Source of the DNA: Novosphingobium guangzhouense
GTDB taxonomy: Bacteria > Pseudomonadota > Alphaproteobacteria > Sphingomonadales > Sphingomonadaceae
Direction of reading: 5' to 3'
Length of the DNA: 64,000 nt
Assembly (NCBI RefSeq): GCF_002896965.1
Contig: NZ_LYMM01000028.1
Location: forward strand, 1 to 64,000
The position numbers were made by a program, and so were the translations under genes. Under the pieces are notes generated by a model. That model made no database searches, was not told the origin of the DNA, and saw only the letters and a list, made by a program, of their open reading frames with translations. This document shows, piece after piece, positions 16,873-24,783 of this stretch (position 1 is the first letter of the stretch; every line of letters starts with the position of its first letter).

Positions 16873-16899
16873 GAGGGTTCGACGTCTGGCGTGCGTATT
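16873..16899 (+). promoter_or_regulatory. ECF-type promoter upstream of TonB receptor
   Basis: GAGGGT (16873-16878), 15-bp spacer and CGTATT (16894-16899) preceded by TG. It is the fourth copy of the motif found before copC, the anti-sigma gene and copA. The start codon of the receptor is about 123 bp downstream, leaving room for the second promoter. Confidence 0.6.
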
Positions 16900-16962
16900 A
16901 CAGCTATATCTATATCTAAATTTCACGAGAATAAGGTATTGGAAAAACAGGAAAAATACTGT

Positions 16963-16991
16963 TGACCTGTATATACAACTGATGTTGTCTG
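16963..16991 (+). promoter_or_regulatory. Sigma-70-like promoter with GntR/HutC operator
   Basis: TTGACC (16963-16968), 17-bp spacer and TTGTCT (16986-16991). The spacer begins with the perfect palindrome TGTATATACA (16968-16977), similar to known HutC-type sites. The HutC-like gene at 21175-21975 has a related half-site, TGTATAGTCA, just before its own start (plus strand 21981-21990). Repression by that regulator is inferred. Confidence 0.6.
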
Positions 16992-17022
16992 TGGCTGTTC
17001 TAAAACGTCAGGGGGATTGCAC

Positions 17023-19725
17023 ATGACCATCAGGATGGCCCTGCTCGGCAGCGCCGCCATCGTCGCGGGCTACGCCGCGCCGGCTCTCGCTCAGGCCGAT
17101 CCGACACCGCAGCCAAAAGCACAAGTCCTGGGGGATGACAGCGACATCGTCGTTACCGGCTCACGAATCCGTCGGCAGGATCTGGCCGGGGTTGGACCGG
17201 CCACCGTGGTCACCGCCGAGCAGATCCAAAATACCGGCATCGTCAATATCGAAACCGCCTTGCAGCGTTTGCCGGCCAATGCCGGCTTCGCGGGCAACCA
17301 GACATCGGCCTACTGGACCAACAACGGTTATGGCACTGCTCAGGTCAATCTGCGCGGCCTCGGCATCAAGCGCACACTCGTGCTCCTCAACGGCCGACGC
17401 CTCGTCGCGGGCGGCACCGGCGCCAATTCCTCACCCGATCTCAACATGATCCCGGTCGTGGCGCTGGCACGCACCGATGTCCTCAAGGATGGCGCGTCCG
17501 CTATCTACGGGGCCGATGCCATGGCCGGCGTGGTCAACCTTGTCACGCGCACCGATTATGAAGGCCTGGGTCTCAGCGTCCGACAAGGCATTACCGAGCG
17601 CGGCGACGGCTCCGATCTCACCGCGGACCTACTTTGGGGCATTCGCAACGATCGTGGCGGGTTCATGGCAGCAGTCACCTACCAGAAGACCAGCGCCGTC
17701 AACATGGCCTCGCGTGCGCCCTGCTCGCTCGCTGAAACGACGCCGGGCTCGCTGAGCTGCGTCAACAGCGCCTCGACGATCGGCGGACGCGCGGTGCTGC
17801 CCAACGGCCAACAGATCAACTTCAACCAGGTACCCGGAGGGAACGGGAACTTCTACGAGCCTTACAGTCCCGCCAAGCACAACTTCAACTCGAACCCGTT
17901 TCTCAATGCGGTCAGCCCAGTCGAGCGCGTCAGCACGGCCTTCTTCGCGGACTATGCGCTGACCGACGGTATCCAGGCGTTCGGCGAGTTCCTCTATACG
18001 TTCCGCAAGTCGAATCAGATCGCGACACCCGGCACGCTGCGCAATCTCTCGATACCAGCCAGCAATCCGACCAATCCGACCGGCCAGAACCTGGTCCTGG
18101 CCCAGCGCCGCCTCGCCGAACCCGGCGCGCGCCACTTCTTCCAGGAGACCGATACCTGGCAAGGCACCTTCGGGCTGCGCGGCAAGCTGGCGAACGACTG
18201 GGCCTGGGAAGTCGCGGGCAGCTTCGGGCGTAACACGGCCGTCGACGGCTCGACCAACATCGCCAATCTCGAGCGCGTCGCGAACACGCTCGACAGGAGC
18301 AAATGCTCCAGCACGGCGGGCGCGGCCATCCCCTGCGGTGACTATCTTGGGTTCGGAGACCTGACACCTCAGGTTCTGGATTATATTCTGTTCACCTCGC
18401 GCGATCGCGGAGGCAACGAACTCGGCACGGTCACGGCTGACCTCAACGGCGATCTCTTCTCCCTTCCAGCCGGCGCGGTGTCCTTCGCCACCGGCGTGGT
18501 CTATCGGCGCGAAAAAGGCTGGCGCGATCCCGACCCGTTGACGGTGCTCGGCGTGGCGAACGTCAATCAGCAGGATCCTATTTCGGGCTCGAGCACCGCC
18601 AAGGAAGCCTATCTCGAGCTATCGGTGCCGGTGCTTGCCAACACAGCTTTCGCCAAGGCGCTCACGCTCGATGGCGCAGTCCGCTACTCAGACTATAATC
18701 TCTTCGGGAGCGACTGGAATTACAAGCTCAGTGCCGACTGGGTAGTCAATGACAGCATCCGTCTGCGCGGCACTTATGGGACGGGCTTTCGCATTCCCAA
18801 CGTGCCGGAGCTTTTCGGCGGCGTCTCGGAAGGCAATCTGACCACGACCGATCCCTGCTCGCGCTACACCTCCAGCGGCAACGTGACCTTGATCGCCAAT
18901 TGTCAGGCGTCCGGTGTGCCGGCCAACTATACGCAGCTCGGCACCACGATCCTCACCACAGTGGGCGGTAACCAGAGCCTTCGGCCCGAAAGCTCCACGA
19001 CCTGGACCGTTGGTACGGTGATATCGCCGCGCGGCATCATCCCAGGGTTGTCGCTGACGGCAGACTGGTTCGACATCAAGATCAAGGACGCGATCCGGGC
19101 CATTCCCGGCTCGACCAAGCTCGCAGTCTGCTATGCGAGCCAGAACCTGTCGCACCCGTTCTGCAGCGACTTTACGCGCAGCGCGCTGACCGGCGAGGTC
19201 ACTTACCTCTCCGCCCAGCCCATCAACACCGGCCGCGAGGAGATGAATGGTCTCGATCTGGGTCTGGTGTACAGTGGTGCGGTGGGCGAGGTGAAGATCT
19301 CCTTGGATCTCAACATGACCTATCTCAACAAATATGTCGTAAACCCCTTCCCCGGCGGCGCGCCGATCTATTTCGACGGGTTTATCGGGGGCGGCAATGG
19401 CGGCTATCCGAAATGGCGTGGTTATGGCGTGCTGACGGCGGAAAAGGACGGCATCAGCGCGACCTGGTCGACACAATGGATCGGCAAGGCGACCGACTTC
19501 AACGCATCGGCCGGCGACATCGGCTACCGCACGCCGAACGTCTTCTACCACAATCTTCAGCTTGCCTTCGCGATCGACGAGAAGACACGTTTCCAGATCG
19601 GGGCCGATAATCTGTTCGACCGCAAGGCGCCCTATATCCAGAGCTTCACCGATGCCAACACCGACACGATGACCTATGATCTGCTCGGACGGCGCTTCTA
19701 CGCCGGCTTCCGAACCGCGTTCTGA
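17023..19725 (+). CDS. TonB-dependent outer-membrane receptor
   Basis: 900 residues. A signal peptide ends at ALAQ (about 1-24). The plug begins with DDSDIVVTGSRIRRQ, a TonB-box-like start common in sphingomonads, then VNLRGLG and the LLNGRRL segment; the 22-strand barrel ends in a terminal Phe. It imports an unknown substrate. The two PepSY membrane proteins immediately downstream are typical of metallophore or metal uptake loci, and the ECF-type promoter upstream ties it to the copper regulon. Start: ATG at 17023 behind GGGGG; the TTG at 17017 is less likely. Confidence 0.9.
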   Translation: MTIRMALLGSAAIVAGYAAPALAQADPTPQPKAQVLGDDSDIVVTGSRIRRQDLAGVGPATVVTAEQIQNTGIVNIETALQRLPANAGFAGNQTSAYWTNNGYGTAQVNLRGLGIKRTLVLLNGRRLVAGGTGANSSPDLNMIPVVALARTDVLKDGASAIYGADAMAGVVNLVTRTDYEGLGLSVRQGITERGDGSDLTADLLWGIRNDRGGFMAAVTYQKTSAVNMASRAPCSLAETTPGSLSCVNSASTIGGRAVLPNGQQINFNQVPGGNGNFYEPYSPAKHNFNSNPFLNAVSPVERVSTAFFADYALTDGIQAFGEFLYTFRKSNQIATPGTLRNLSIPASNPTNPTGQNLVLAQRRLAEPGARHFFQETDTWQGTFGLRGKLANDWAWEVAGSFGRNTAVDGSTNIANLERVANTLDRSKCSSTAGAAIPCGDYLGFGDLTPQVLDYILFTSRDRGGNELGTVTADLNGDLFSLPAGAVSFATGVVYRREKGWRDPDPLTVLGVANVNQQDPISGSSTAKEAYLELSVPVLANTAFAKALTLDGAVRYSDYNLFGSDWNYKLSADWVVNDSIRLRGTYGTGFRIPNVPELFGGVSEGNLTTTDPCSRYTSSGNVTLIANCQASGVPANYTQLGTTILTTVGGNQSLRPESSTTWTVGTVISPRGIIPGLSLTADWFDIKIKDAIRAIPGSTKLAVCYASQNLSHPFCSDFTRSALTGEVTYLSAQPINTGREEMNGLDLGLVYSGAVGEVKISLDLNMTYLNKYVVNPFPGGAPIYFDGFIGGGNGGYPKWRGYGVLTAEKDGISATWSTQWIGKATDFNASAGDIGYRTPNVFYHNLQLAFAIDEKTRFQIGADNLFDRKAPYIQSFTDANTDTMTYDLLGRRFYAGFRTAF

Positions 19726-19735
19726 AGGGCAGCAC

Positions 19736-20440
19736 ATGGCAATTCGCTGGCCTTTGGTCATCCGCCGGACGCACAAGTGGCTGGCCCTGATCGTCGGCGT
19801 CCAGGTTCTGCTCTGGACGCTGACCGGCTTCTATATGGTGGCCGTCCATATCGACATCATCCATGGCGACGATCTGGTCCGCCCACCGGTCGTCGCCCCC
19901 ATCGACCTTGCGAGCTTCGTCCCGCCGGCGCGGATTGTTCAATCGGCTCCCGACGCGTCCGAGATCCGCCTGCAACGGTTCATGGATCAGCCCGTCTGGC
20001 GCGCGCAAACCTCGGGTGGTCCAAGACTCTTCGATGCAGGTTCGGGACAGCCCATCCCCGATTTGAGCGAGGCACAAATCCGCGCCGCCGCTCGGCGCAT
20101 CTACAGCGGCACCGGGGACATCGTCGCAGCCCGGCTGCTGACGACGGCGCCACTGGAAATGCAGGCGCGCAAGCCTCCCTATTGGCAGGTCGAATTCGAT
20201 GCCTGGAACCGGCCAACCCTGTATCTCTCTCCGCAGACCGGTGAGCTGATCTCGCGCCGCCATGCGCTGTGGCGCGTGTTCGATTTCGCGTGGATGCTGC
20301 ACATCATGGACTATGACGATCGCTCCGACGTCAACAATCCGCTGCTGCGCGTGGCGACCTGGAGTGCCCTTGCCATGGCGCTGGCCGGGGCTTGGCTGCT
20401 GCTTTGGTCGTTCCCGCGGCGCAGGAAGAAGAAGGCATGA
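19736..20440 (+). CDS. PepSY-TM membrane protein 1
   Basis: 234 residues from the ATG at 19736. There is an N-terminal helix after RRTHKWLALIVGVQVLLW, a periplasmic PepSY-containing part, and a C-terminal helix after the MLHIMDYDDR segment. Helical histidines (HKW; LHIMD) match PepSY-TM proteins, some of which reduce ferric siderophores at the inner membrane. It lies 10 bp after the receptor gene and overlaps the next gene by four bases. Reduction of an imported metal complex is the inferred job. Confidence 0.8.
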   Translation: MAIRWPLVIRRTHKWLALIVGVQVLLWTLTGFYMVAVHIDIIHGDDLVRPPVVAPIDLASFVPPARIVQSAPDASEIRLQRFMDQPVWRAQTSGGPRLFDAGSGQPIPDLSEAQIRAAARRIYSGTGDIVAARLLTTAPLEMQARKPPYWQVEFDAWNRPTLYLSPQTGELISRRHALWRVFDFAWMLHIMDYDDRSDVNNPLLRVATWSALAMALAGAWLLLWSFPRRRKKKA

Positions 20441-21171
20441 AGAAAATCCGGTTCACCCCGCTCTTTTTTCGGCGCATCCACAAATGGGTCGGCCTGATCC
20501 TGGGCGTGCAGTTTCTCCTTTGGGCTCTGAGCGGCTCGATGATGGCCTTGCTCGATCAGGAGAAGGTCGGCGGACACAGTGCGCAGGCCAGCCATCAGCA
20601 CGCCCTACCTGCCGGTGACTATATTGCGCCGGCAAAGCTCGCTCTTGATGGTCCCGTGCTCGGCATCGCCTTGCGGTCCCTTGCCACACGCCCCGTCTAC
20701 GAGCTTCGATCCACCACGGGCACGCGGCTAATCGACGCGACGAGCGGCGCCCCGGTTCGGGTCGACGAGCAGGTCGCGCGCGACGTCGCGACGATGGTGA
20801 ATGAAGCACCGATCCGCAAGGCAACGTTGCTCGCCGAACCGAATGTGGAAGCGCGCGAGCACGAAGGCACCATGTGGCGACTGGATTTCGCGGACGCAGA
20901 GAACAGCAGCGCCTACATCTCCGCCGACACCGGCCGATTCCTGGTCATGCGCGGCGACACATGGCGCACCTGGGATTTCTTCTGGATGCTCCACAATATG
21001 GACTATGTGAACCGCACCAGCTTCAATCACCCGCTGATCGTCTTCGTTGCGTTCGGTACTTTGTGGCTGTCGGGGACGGGCTTCTACCTGCTGTTTAAGA
21101 GCTTCAGTCGCGCCGACGTGCGATGGTTGCGGCGCAGGCGCAAATCGGCCGTCAAGTTGGGCGCGGGCTGA
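20437..21171 (+). CDS. PepSY-TM membrane protein 2
   Basis: 244 residues, paralogous to the preceding gene: RRIHKWVGLILGVQFLLW at the start, PepSY-type periplasmic part, MLHNMDYVNR before the last membrane helix. The conserved HKW and LHNMD histidines match its neighbour, so the two may pair as a heterodimer. It ends the TonB operon, 3 bp before the convergent GntR gene. Confidence 0.8.
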   Translation: MKKIRFTPLFFRRIHKWVGLILGVQFLLWALSGSMMALLDQEKVGGHSAQASHQHALPAGDYIAPAKLALDGPVLGIALRSLATRPVYELRSTTGTRLIDATSGAPVRVDEQVARDVATMVNEAPIRKATLLAEPNVEAREHEGTMWRLDFADAENSSAYISADTGRFLVMRGDTWRTWDFFWMLHNMDYVNRTSFNHPLIVFVAFGTLWLSGTGFYLLFKSFSRADVRWLRRRRKSAVKLGAG

Positions 21172-21174
21172 TCG

Positions 21175-21975
21175 CTAGGTCCCAACAGAAAAAGCCGCCG
21201 ATAGCTCGAACCGATTGCCCGGGTGCGTGAGCCAAGCGTGCGATACGAGACGTCCGCGACTCCAGGTTCTGCGCGTCATCATTAGCACTGGTTCTCCTTC
21301 AGCGAGGCCCAGCATTGTTCGCATGGCTGTATCCGGCATCGCCGCGCACACCCGGTGCTCTACTCGCTCGAGCGGGGCAACACGTGTCAGATATTCATTC
21401 GGCGTCGAGGCGCTGAAATCCCTCTCTCCGTAGCGTGGCGCAGCAGATGCCAGCACAAAGCGCTCCTCGACCTGAATTGGGAATTCGGTCTCGTGATGGA
21501 CGATAAGCGAATGGAAGAGGCGCGTGCCCAAGCCGACTTCCAGCAGAGCTGCCCTTTCCGCATCAGCCCGTATCTCGATATTATAAATGACGCGCGCGCG
21601 ATAGGCGTGGCCCCTGCCGCGCACCTCCTCCGCGATGTTGCGGATCTCGATCAGCTGCCCGATCGGCCGGGGCTCGGCGACAAAGCTGCCCCGCCCCGCC
21701 CGCCGTACCACGACACCGGCCGATTGCAGTTCCCGCAACGCCCGGTTTGCGGTCATGCGCGAGACTTTGAACGTCTCGACGAGCTCGGCCTCTGACGGCG
21801 TCTGGTCGCCGGGCTTCAGGCGACCTTCCCGGATGTCCTCGAAAATGCTGTCTTTGATCGCCACATAGCGAGGTTGCTTCTCCGCACCGGCAGCGTCGAC
21901 CGCGGGTTCGCCCACAGAAGCAGCTTTCGTCCGGGGAGCGGATGCGCGGCTATGGGGGCGAGCGGGAGCATGCAT
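21175..21975 (-). CDS. HutC-type GntR transcription regulator
   Basis: 266 residues from the ATG at 21975. A 35-residue low-complexity N-terminus precedes the GntR winged helix (about 37-105: PGDQTPSEAELVETFKVSRMTANRALREL) and a UTRA ligand domain (about 125-262) as in HutC. The regulator is convergent with the TonB operon. A TGTATAGTCA site lies just upstream of its start and TGTATATACA lies in the TonB promoter, which suggests autoregulation and repression of the operon. Ligand unknown; histidine-pathway compounds are the family precedent. Confidence 0.85.
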   Translation of the reverse strand: MHAPARPHSRASAPRTKAASVGEPAVDAAGAEKQPRYVAIKDSIFEDIREGRLKPGDQTPSEAELVETFKVSRMTANRALRELQSAGVVVRRAGRGSFVAEPRPIGQLIEIRNIAEEVRGRGHAYRARVIYNIEIRADAERAALLEVGLGTRLFHSLIVHHETEFPIQVEERFVLASAAPRYGERDFSASTPNEYLTRVAPLERVEHRVCAAMPDTAMRTMLGLAEGEPVLMMTRRTWSRGRLVSHAWLTHPGNRFELSAAFSVGT

Positions 21976-22055
21976 CAAATGACTATACAGGTGGGGGCGA
22001 GCAAGTCCCAGTCATTCAAACAGGAAATCACCAGCGAGAGCCGAGGCGTGCGTGA

Positions 22056-22493
22056 TCAATGCCGCGCGAAGACCTTCTGGCCCGAACTGCCGAACGACAC
22101 CACCGCATAGGGTTGGCGGGCGGCGCCTGCCACTTCCATGCCCTCCGAGCCGATCGGCATCCCCGCCACCGCAATGCCTCTGACGCCTACGGGACGGGTT
22201 GCCAGCAGGCGCTTGATATCGGCGACCGGGACATGGCCCTCGATCAGATAGCCATCAACCATCGCGCTGTGGCAGGATGCCAGCGTGCCCGGCATGCCGG
22301 CCCTCCGCTGAAGCGCCCCGCGCGACGCATCGTCGCGCATGACGACCGTGCGGCCCAGCTTCGCGCGAAGCGCCTGGGCCCACTTCTCACAGCATCCACA
22401 ACCCGGGTCCCGGTGGACGACGACATCATTCGCCGCAAGCGCTGCGCCGGGCAGGGCGAGGAACAGCAAGGCGGCAGAAAGACGGGTCTTCAT
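22056..22493 (-). CDS. copG: CopG-like DUF411 copper protein
   Basis: 145 residues with a signal peptide (1-20). The mature part has PGCGCCEKW (C32, C34, C35) and ASCHSAMVDGYLIEGHVP (C74, H75), the cysteine set of DUF411/CopG. CopG from Vibrio and Pseudomonas binds a cysteine-bridged multi-copper cluster and may do Cu redox work in the periplasm. It stands as its own unit with an ECF-type promoter at 22534-22560, 40 bp upstream of the start. Confidence 0.9.
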   Translation of the reverse strand: MKTRLSAALLFLALPGAALAANDVVVHRDPGCGCCEKWAQALRAKLGRTVVMRDDASRGALQRRAGMPGTLASCHSAMVDGYLIEGHVPVADIKRLLATRPVGVRGIAVAGMPIGSEGMEVAGAARQPYAVVSFGSSGQKVFARH

Positions 22494-22533
22494 GAACGGC
22501 TCCCGGAAGCATGCGATAGGGTTCCTAATGATC

Positions 22534-22560
22534 TATACGCATTGATGCCCCCTACCCCTC
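22534..22560 (-). promoter_or_regulatory. ECF-type promoter of copG
   Basis: On the minus strand: GAGGGG (22560-22555), 15-bp spacer and CGTATA (22539-22534) with TG before it. It follows the pattern of the copC and copA promoters, with A in place of the last T. It sits between the MFS stop and the copG start. Confidence 0.7.
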
Positions 22561-22561
22561 A

Positions 22562-23803
22562 TCACGCTGAAGATTTCACGATGGCGCGCGGCCTCCAGGC
22601 GAGCGGCAAGGACACAAGCAGCGCCAGCGACAGACCACCAATCCCCCACAAGACTAAGTGCTGCGCCCCGGGAGCGACGACGGCGATCGCCAGCGGCGCG
22701 AGCGCCTGCCCGATGCTGGCGGCGGAATGCTGGAGACCGAGCTTCAGACCCGAAGGGGCTGCCGCACCGCTGATCCAGAAGCTGGTGACCAATCGAAGGG
22801 TTGCCGAGCTCCAGCCGGCAGCAACGATGATCCCACTGAGTTCGGCCATGCTCGCGGCGACAGGGAACAGGAAGAGCGCCGCAGCCAGCAGGCCGAGCGT
22901 CAGCCCCGCAAGCCGCCTCGGCATGGTCACCAGCCAATCGAGCCTCGCATGGAAGATCTGTGCTGCCAGCATGCCCAATCCGCAGAGACTGAGCATCCAG
23001 GCGATCTCTTCGCGGCTCAGCGAAATGACGCTCCGCGTCACCAGAAGATTGACATGCATCGCCGCCAGCCCGCCGCCCGCGACGATCGTGACGAAAAGCA
23101 GGATCAGCGTCGCGCCGAGCGTCGGCGCGGGCAGGTCTCCGCCATCGATGCAAGGTGCACACCAGCGCGGCAGACGCACGGCGCAAAGCGCCGCCCCGAC
23201 GGCACCGATGCCGAAAGCGAGGATCATGAGGGGAGCGCGGGGCAGGATCGCGGCCGAGACCTCCGCCACCAGCGGACCGGCGAGATCGCCCAGAAACAAG
23301 AAGGCGGTCAGCCAGGTGAAGCGCCGCGCCTGGTCCGCGCGCTCGTTTGCGGCAAAGCTCGCGCAGAGCAAGCCCAACGGTATGATGGCGGCCGACGCCA
23401 TCCCCGCCACCAGGCGCAATGCATAAAGCTCAGGCAGCCCGACGAGGCCGATCGGCGCGGTCACCAGGGCGAGGATGACCAGCGCTGCGCGCAACATCGC
23501 CCGATAGTCGACCCGGTCCGCGATCCAGCCCCAGAGCGGCGCCGCCAGCAAGGCTGCCAGGGGATGGACCGCGGTCAGGCTCGCGACATGAAAATCATGA
23601 GCGCTTGACGATAGCGCGCCACGAGCCGGGTCGACCAGTGCCGGAAGGAAGGCGAGAATGGCCGTCTGTCCCGCCGACGCCGCAGCCGCCGCGAGCAACA
23701 AGACGAAAAAGGAGGCCGGCCAGCGACCGTTGGCTTGCGATCCAGCCTTGTCACGCGGCGCGTTCGCGGTCGACCCCTCGAGTGGCCATCCGCGGATCAC
23801 CAC
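22562..23803 (-). CDS. MFS transporter
   Basis: 413 residues with about twelve membrane helices in two halves, including the inter-helix WGWIADRVDYRAMLR loop typical of major facilitators. The substrate is unknown. The start is a GTG at 23803 that overlaps the copB2 stop, so it is translationally coupled to the second copAB pair. MFS proteins in copper clusters are sometimes metal or metallophore carriers; nothing here decides. Confidence 0.8.
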   Translation of the reverse strand: MVIRGWPLEGSTANAPRDKAGSQANGRWPASFFVLLLAAAAASAGQTAILAFLPALVDPARGALSSSAHDFHVASLTAVHPLAALLAAPLWGWIADRVDYRAMLRAALVILALVTAPIGLVGLPELYALRLVAGMASAAIIPLGLLCASFAANERADQARRFTWLTAFLFLGDLAGPLVAEVSAAILPRAPLMILAFGIGAVGAALCAVRLPRWCAPCIDGGDLPAPTLGATLILLFVTIVAGGGLAAMHVNLLVTRSVISLSREEIAWMLSLCGLGMLAAQIFHARLDWLVTMPRRLAGLTLGLLAAALFLFPVAASMAELSGIIVAAGWSSATLRLVTSFWISGAAAPSGLKLGLQHSAASIGQALAPLAIAVVAPGAQHLVLWGIGGLSLALLVSLPLAWRPRAIVKSSA

Positions 23804-24783
23804 CAGGCGCGCAAGCCGATCACCAGCCTGTGTTCGGAAGGCCCTTCCCCGCGCAGGCGACGGAAATCGGCCGTGCCGTCAAATGCGCGCTCCCAGACGA
23901 AGCCGATATAGGGCGCGAACTTGCGCGACACCTCGTAGCGCAACCGTCCGCTCAGCTCGACATTGCTGAAGCCGCTGCCGAGCTGCCGATCGCTCGACCG
24001 CTTCGAATAGATATTGGTCTCCACCTGCGGCGTAAGGATCAACCGATTGGTGAACAAGACCTCATAGGACGCCTTGGCGCGCGCCGCGAGACGCCCATCG
24101 GTTCCTACATAGCCGGTGAGCTGGACGTCGAACCAATAGGGCGCCAGTCCCTCGACGCCGGCGGCCAGCCAGGTGGTCGCACCCTTGCCGAGATCCTGCC
24201 TGACCCCGAGCAGCGTGCCCCAGAACGGGTTCTTGCTGTGCCACCACAGCGCCTCGACGCTGCTCTCCGGATCGAGACGTTGGTCGCGGGAGTTCTTGAG
24301 CCCCTGGCTGCGCAGCCAGAGCTTGTCATTGTCCTGACCCTTGGTGACGAGCACGGTCCAGCCCACGCCCTGACCCTCGTTGCCGCTGGTGAACTCAAGC
24401 TCATCGACAAGTATCTTGGGGATTGAGAGCTTGTCGGCCATCTCATAGCCCGGCAGCGTCGAGTTGCGGTAGCCGTCGGCATAATCGTCCGAGTTGCGCG
24501 CGTCCGGCGGGGCCTGGCCGCCCTGCATCGAGCCCATGTCCATCGTGGCGCCGTTACCGGACGCCTTCGTGTCGGTCATATCCATGCCCGGCATGTCCAT
24601 GCCCGCATGGTCCTGAGAGCCTTGCGCGGAAGGGGTGTGCTGAGCGGGAGTGGCCGTTTGGGCAGGGGTGGCGGCGGGCGACGGGGGCGAGGCATCCTGC
24701 GCGAGGGCGGGAGCCGTGATCGCCGGCGCCAGGAAGAGGGCAGCGCCAAGAGCGATGCCGCGCGAGGGGAAAATCCGGATCAT
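23797..24783 (-). CDS. copB: CopB outer-membrane protein, second copy
   Basis: 328 residues from the ATG at 24783. Signal peptide to about residue 29, a shorter Met-rich segment than the copy at 9433 (HAGMDMPGMDMTD), and a CopB beta-barrel ending in aromatic LRAWW. The start overlaps the copA2 stop by four bases. The shorter Met-rich part suggests lower copper capacity or a different partner. Confidence 0.9.
   Translation of the reverse strand: MIRIFPSRGIALGAALFLAPAITAPALAQDASPPSPAATPAQTATPAQHTPSAQGSQDHAGMDMPGMDMTDTKASGNGATMDMGSMQGGQAPPDARNSDDYADGYRNSTLPGYEMADKLSIPKILVDELEFTSGNEGQGVGWTVLVTKGQDNDKLWLRSQGLKNSRDQRLDPESSVEALWWHSKNPFWGTLLGVRQDLGKGATTWLAAGVEGLAPYWFDVQLTGYVGTDGRLAARAKASYEVLFTNRLILTPQVETNIYSKRSSDRQLGSGFSNVELSGRLRYEVSRKFAPYIGFVWERAFDGTADFRRLRGEGPSEHRLVIGLRAWW

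Larger units (their letters stand above)
16285..17022. other. Long regulatory intergenic region before the TonB operon
   Basis: 738 bp without a supported gene. The first 400 bp are GC-rich with no clear signal. From about 16690 it becomes AT-rich compared with its surroundings. It holds the perfect 14-bp palindrome TATACCTAGGTATA (16694-16707), an ECF-type promoter (16873-16899) and a sigma-70-like promoter with a TGTATATACA operator (16963-16991). Confidence 0.6.
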
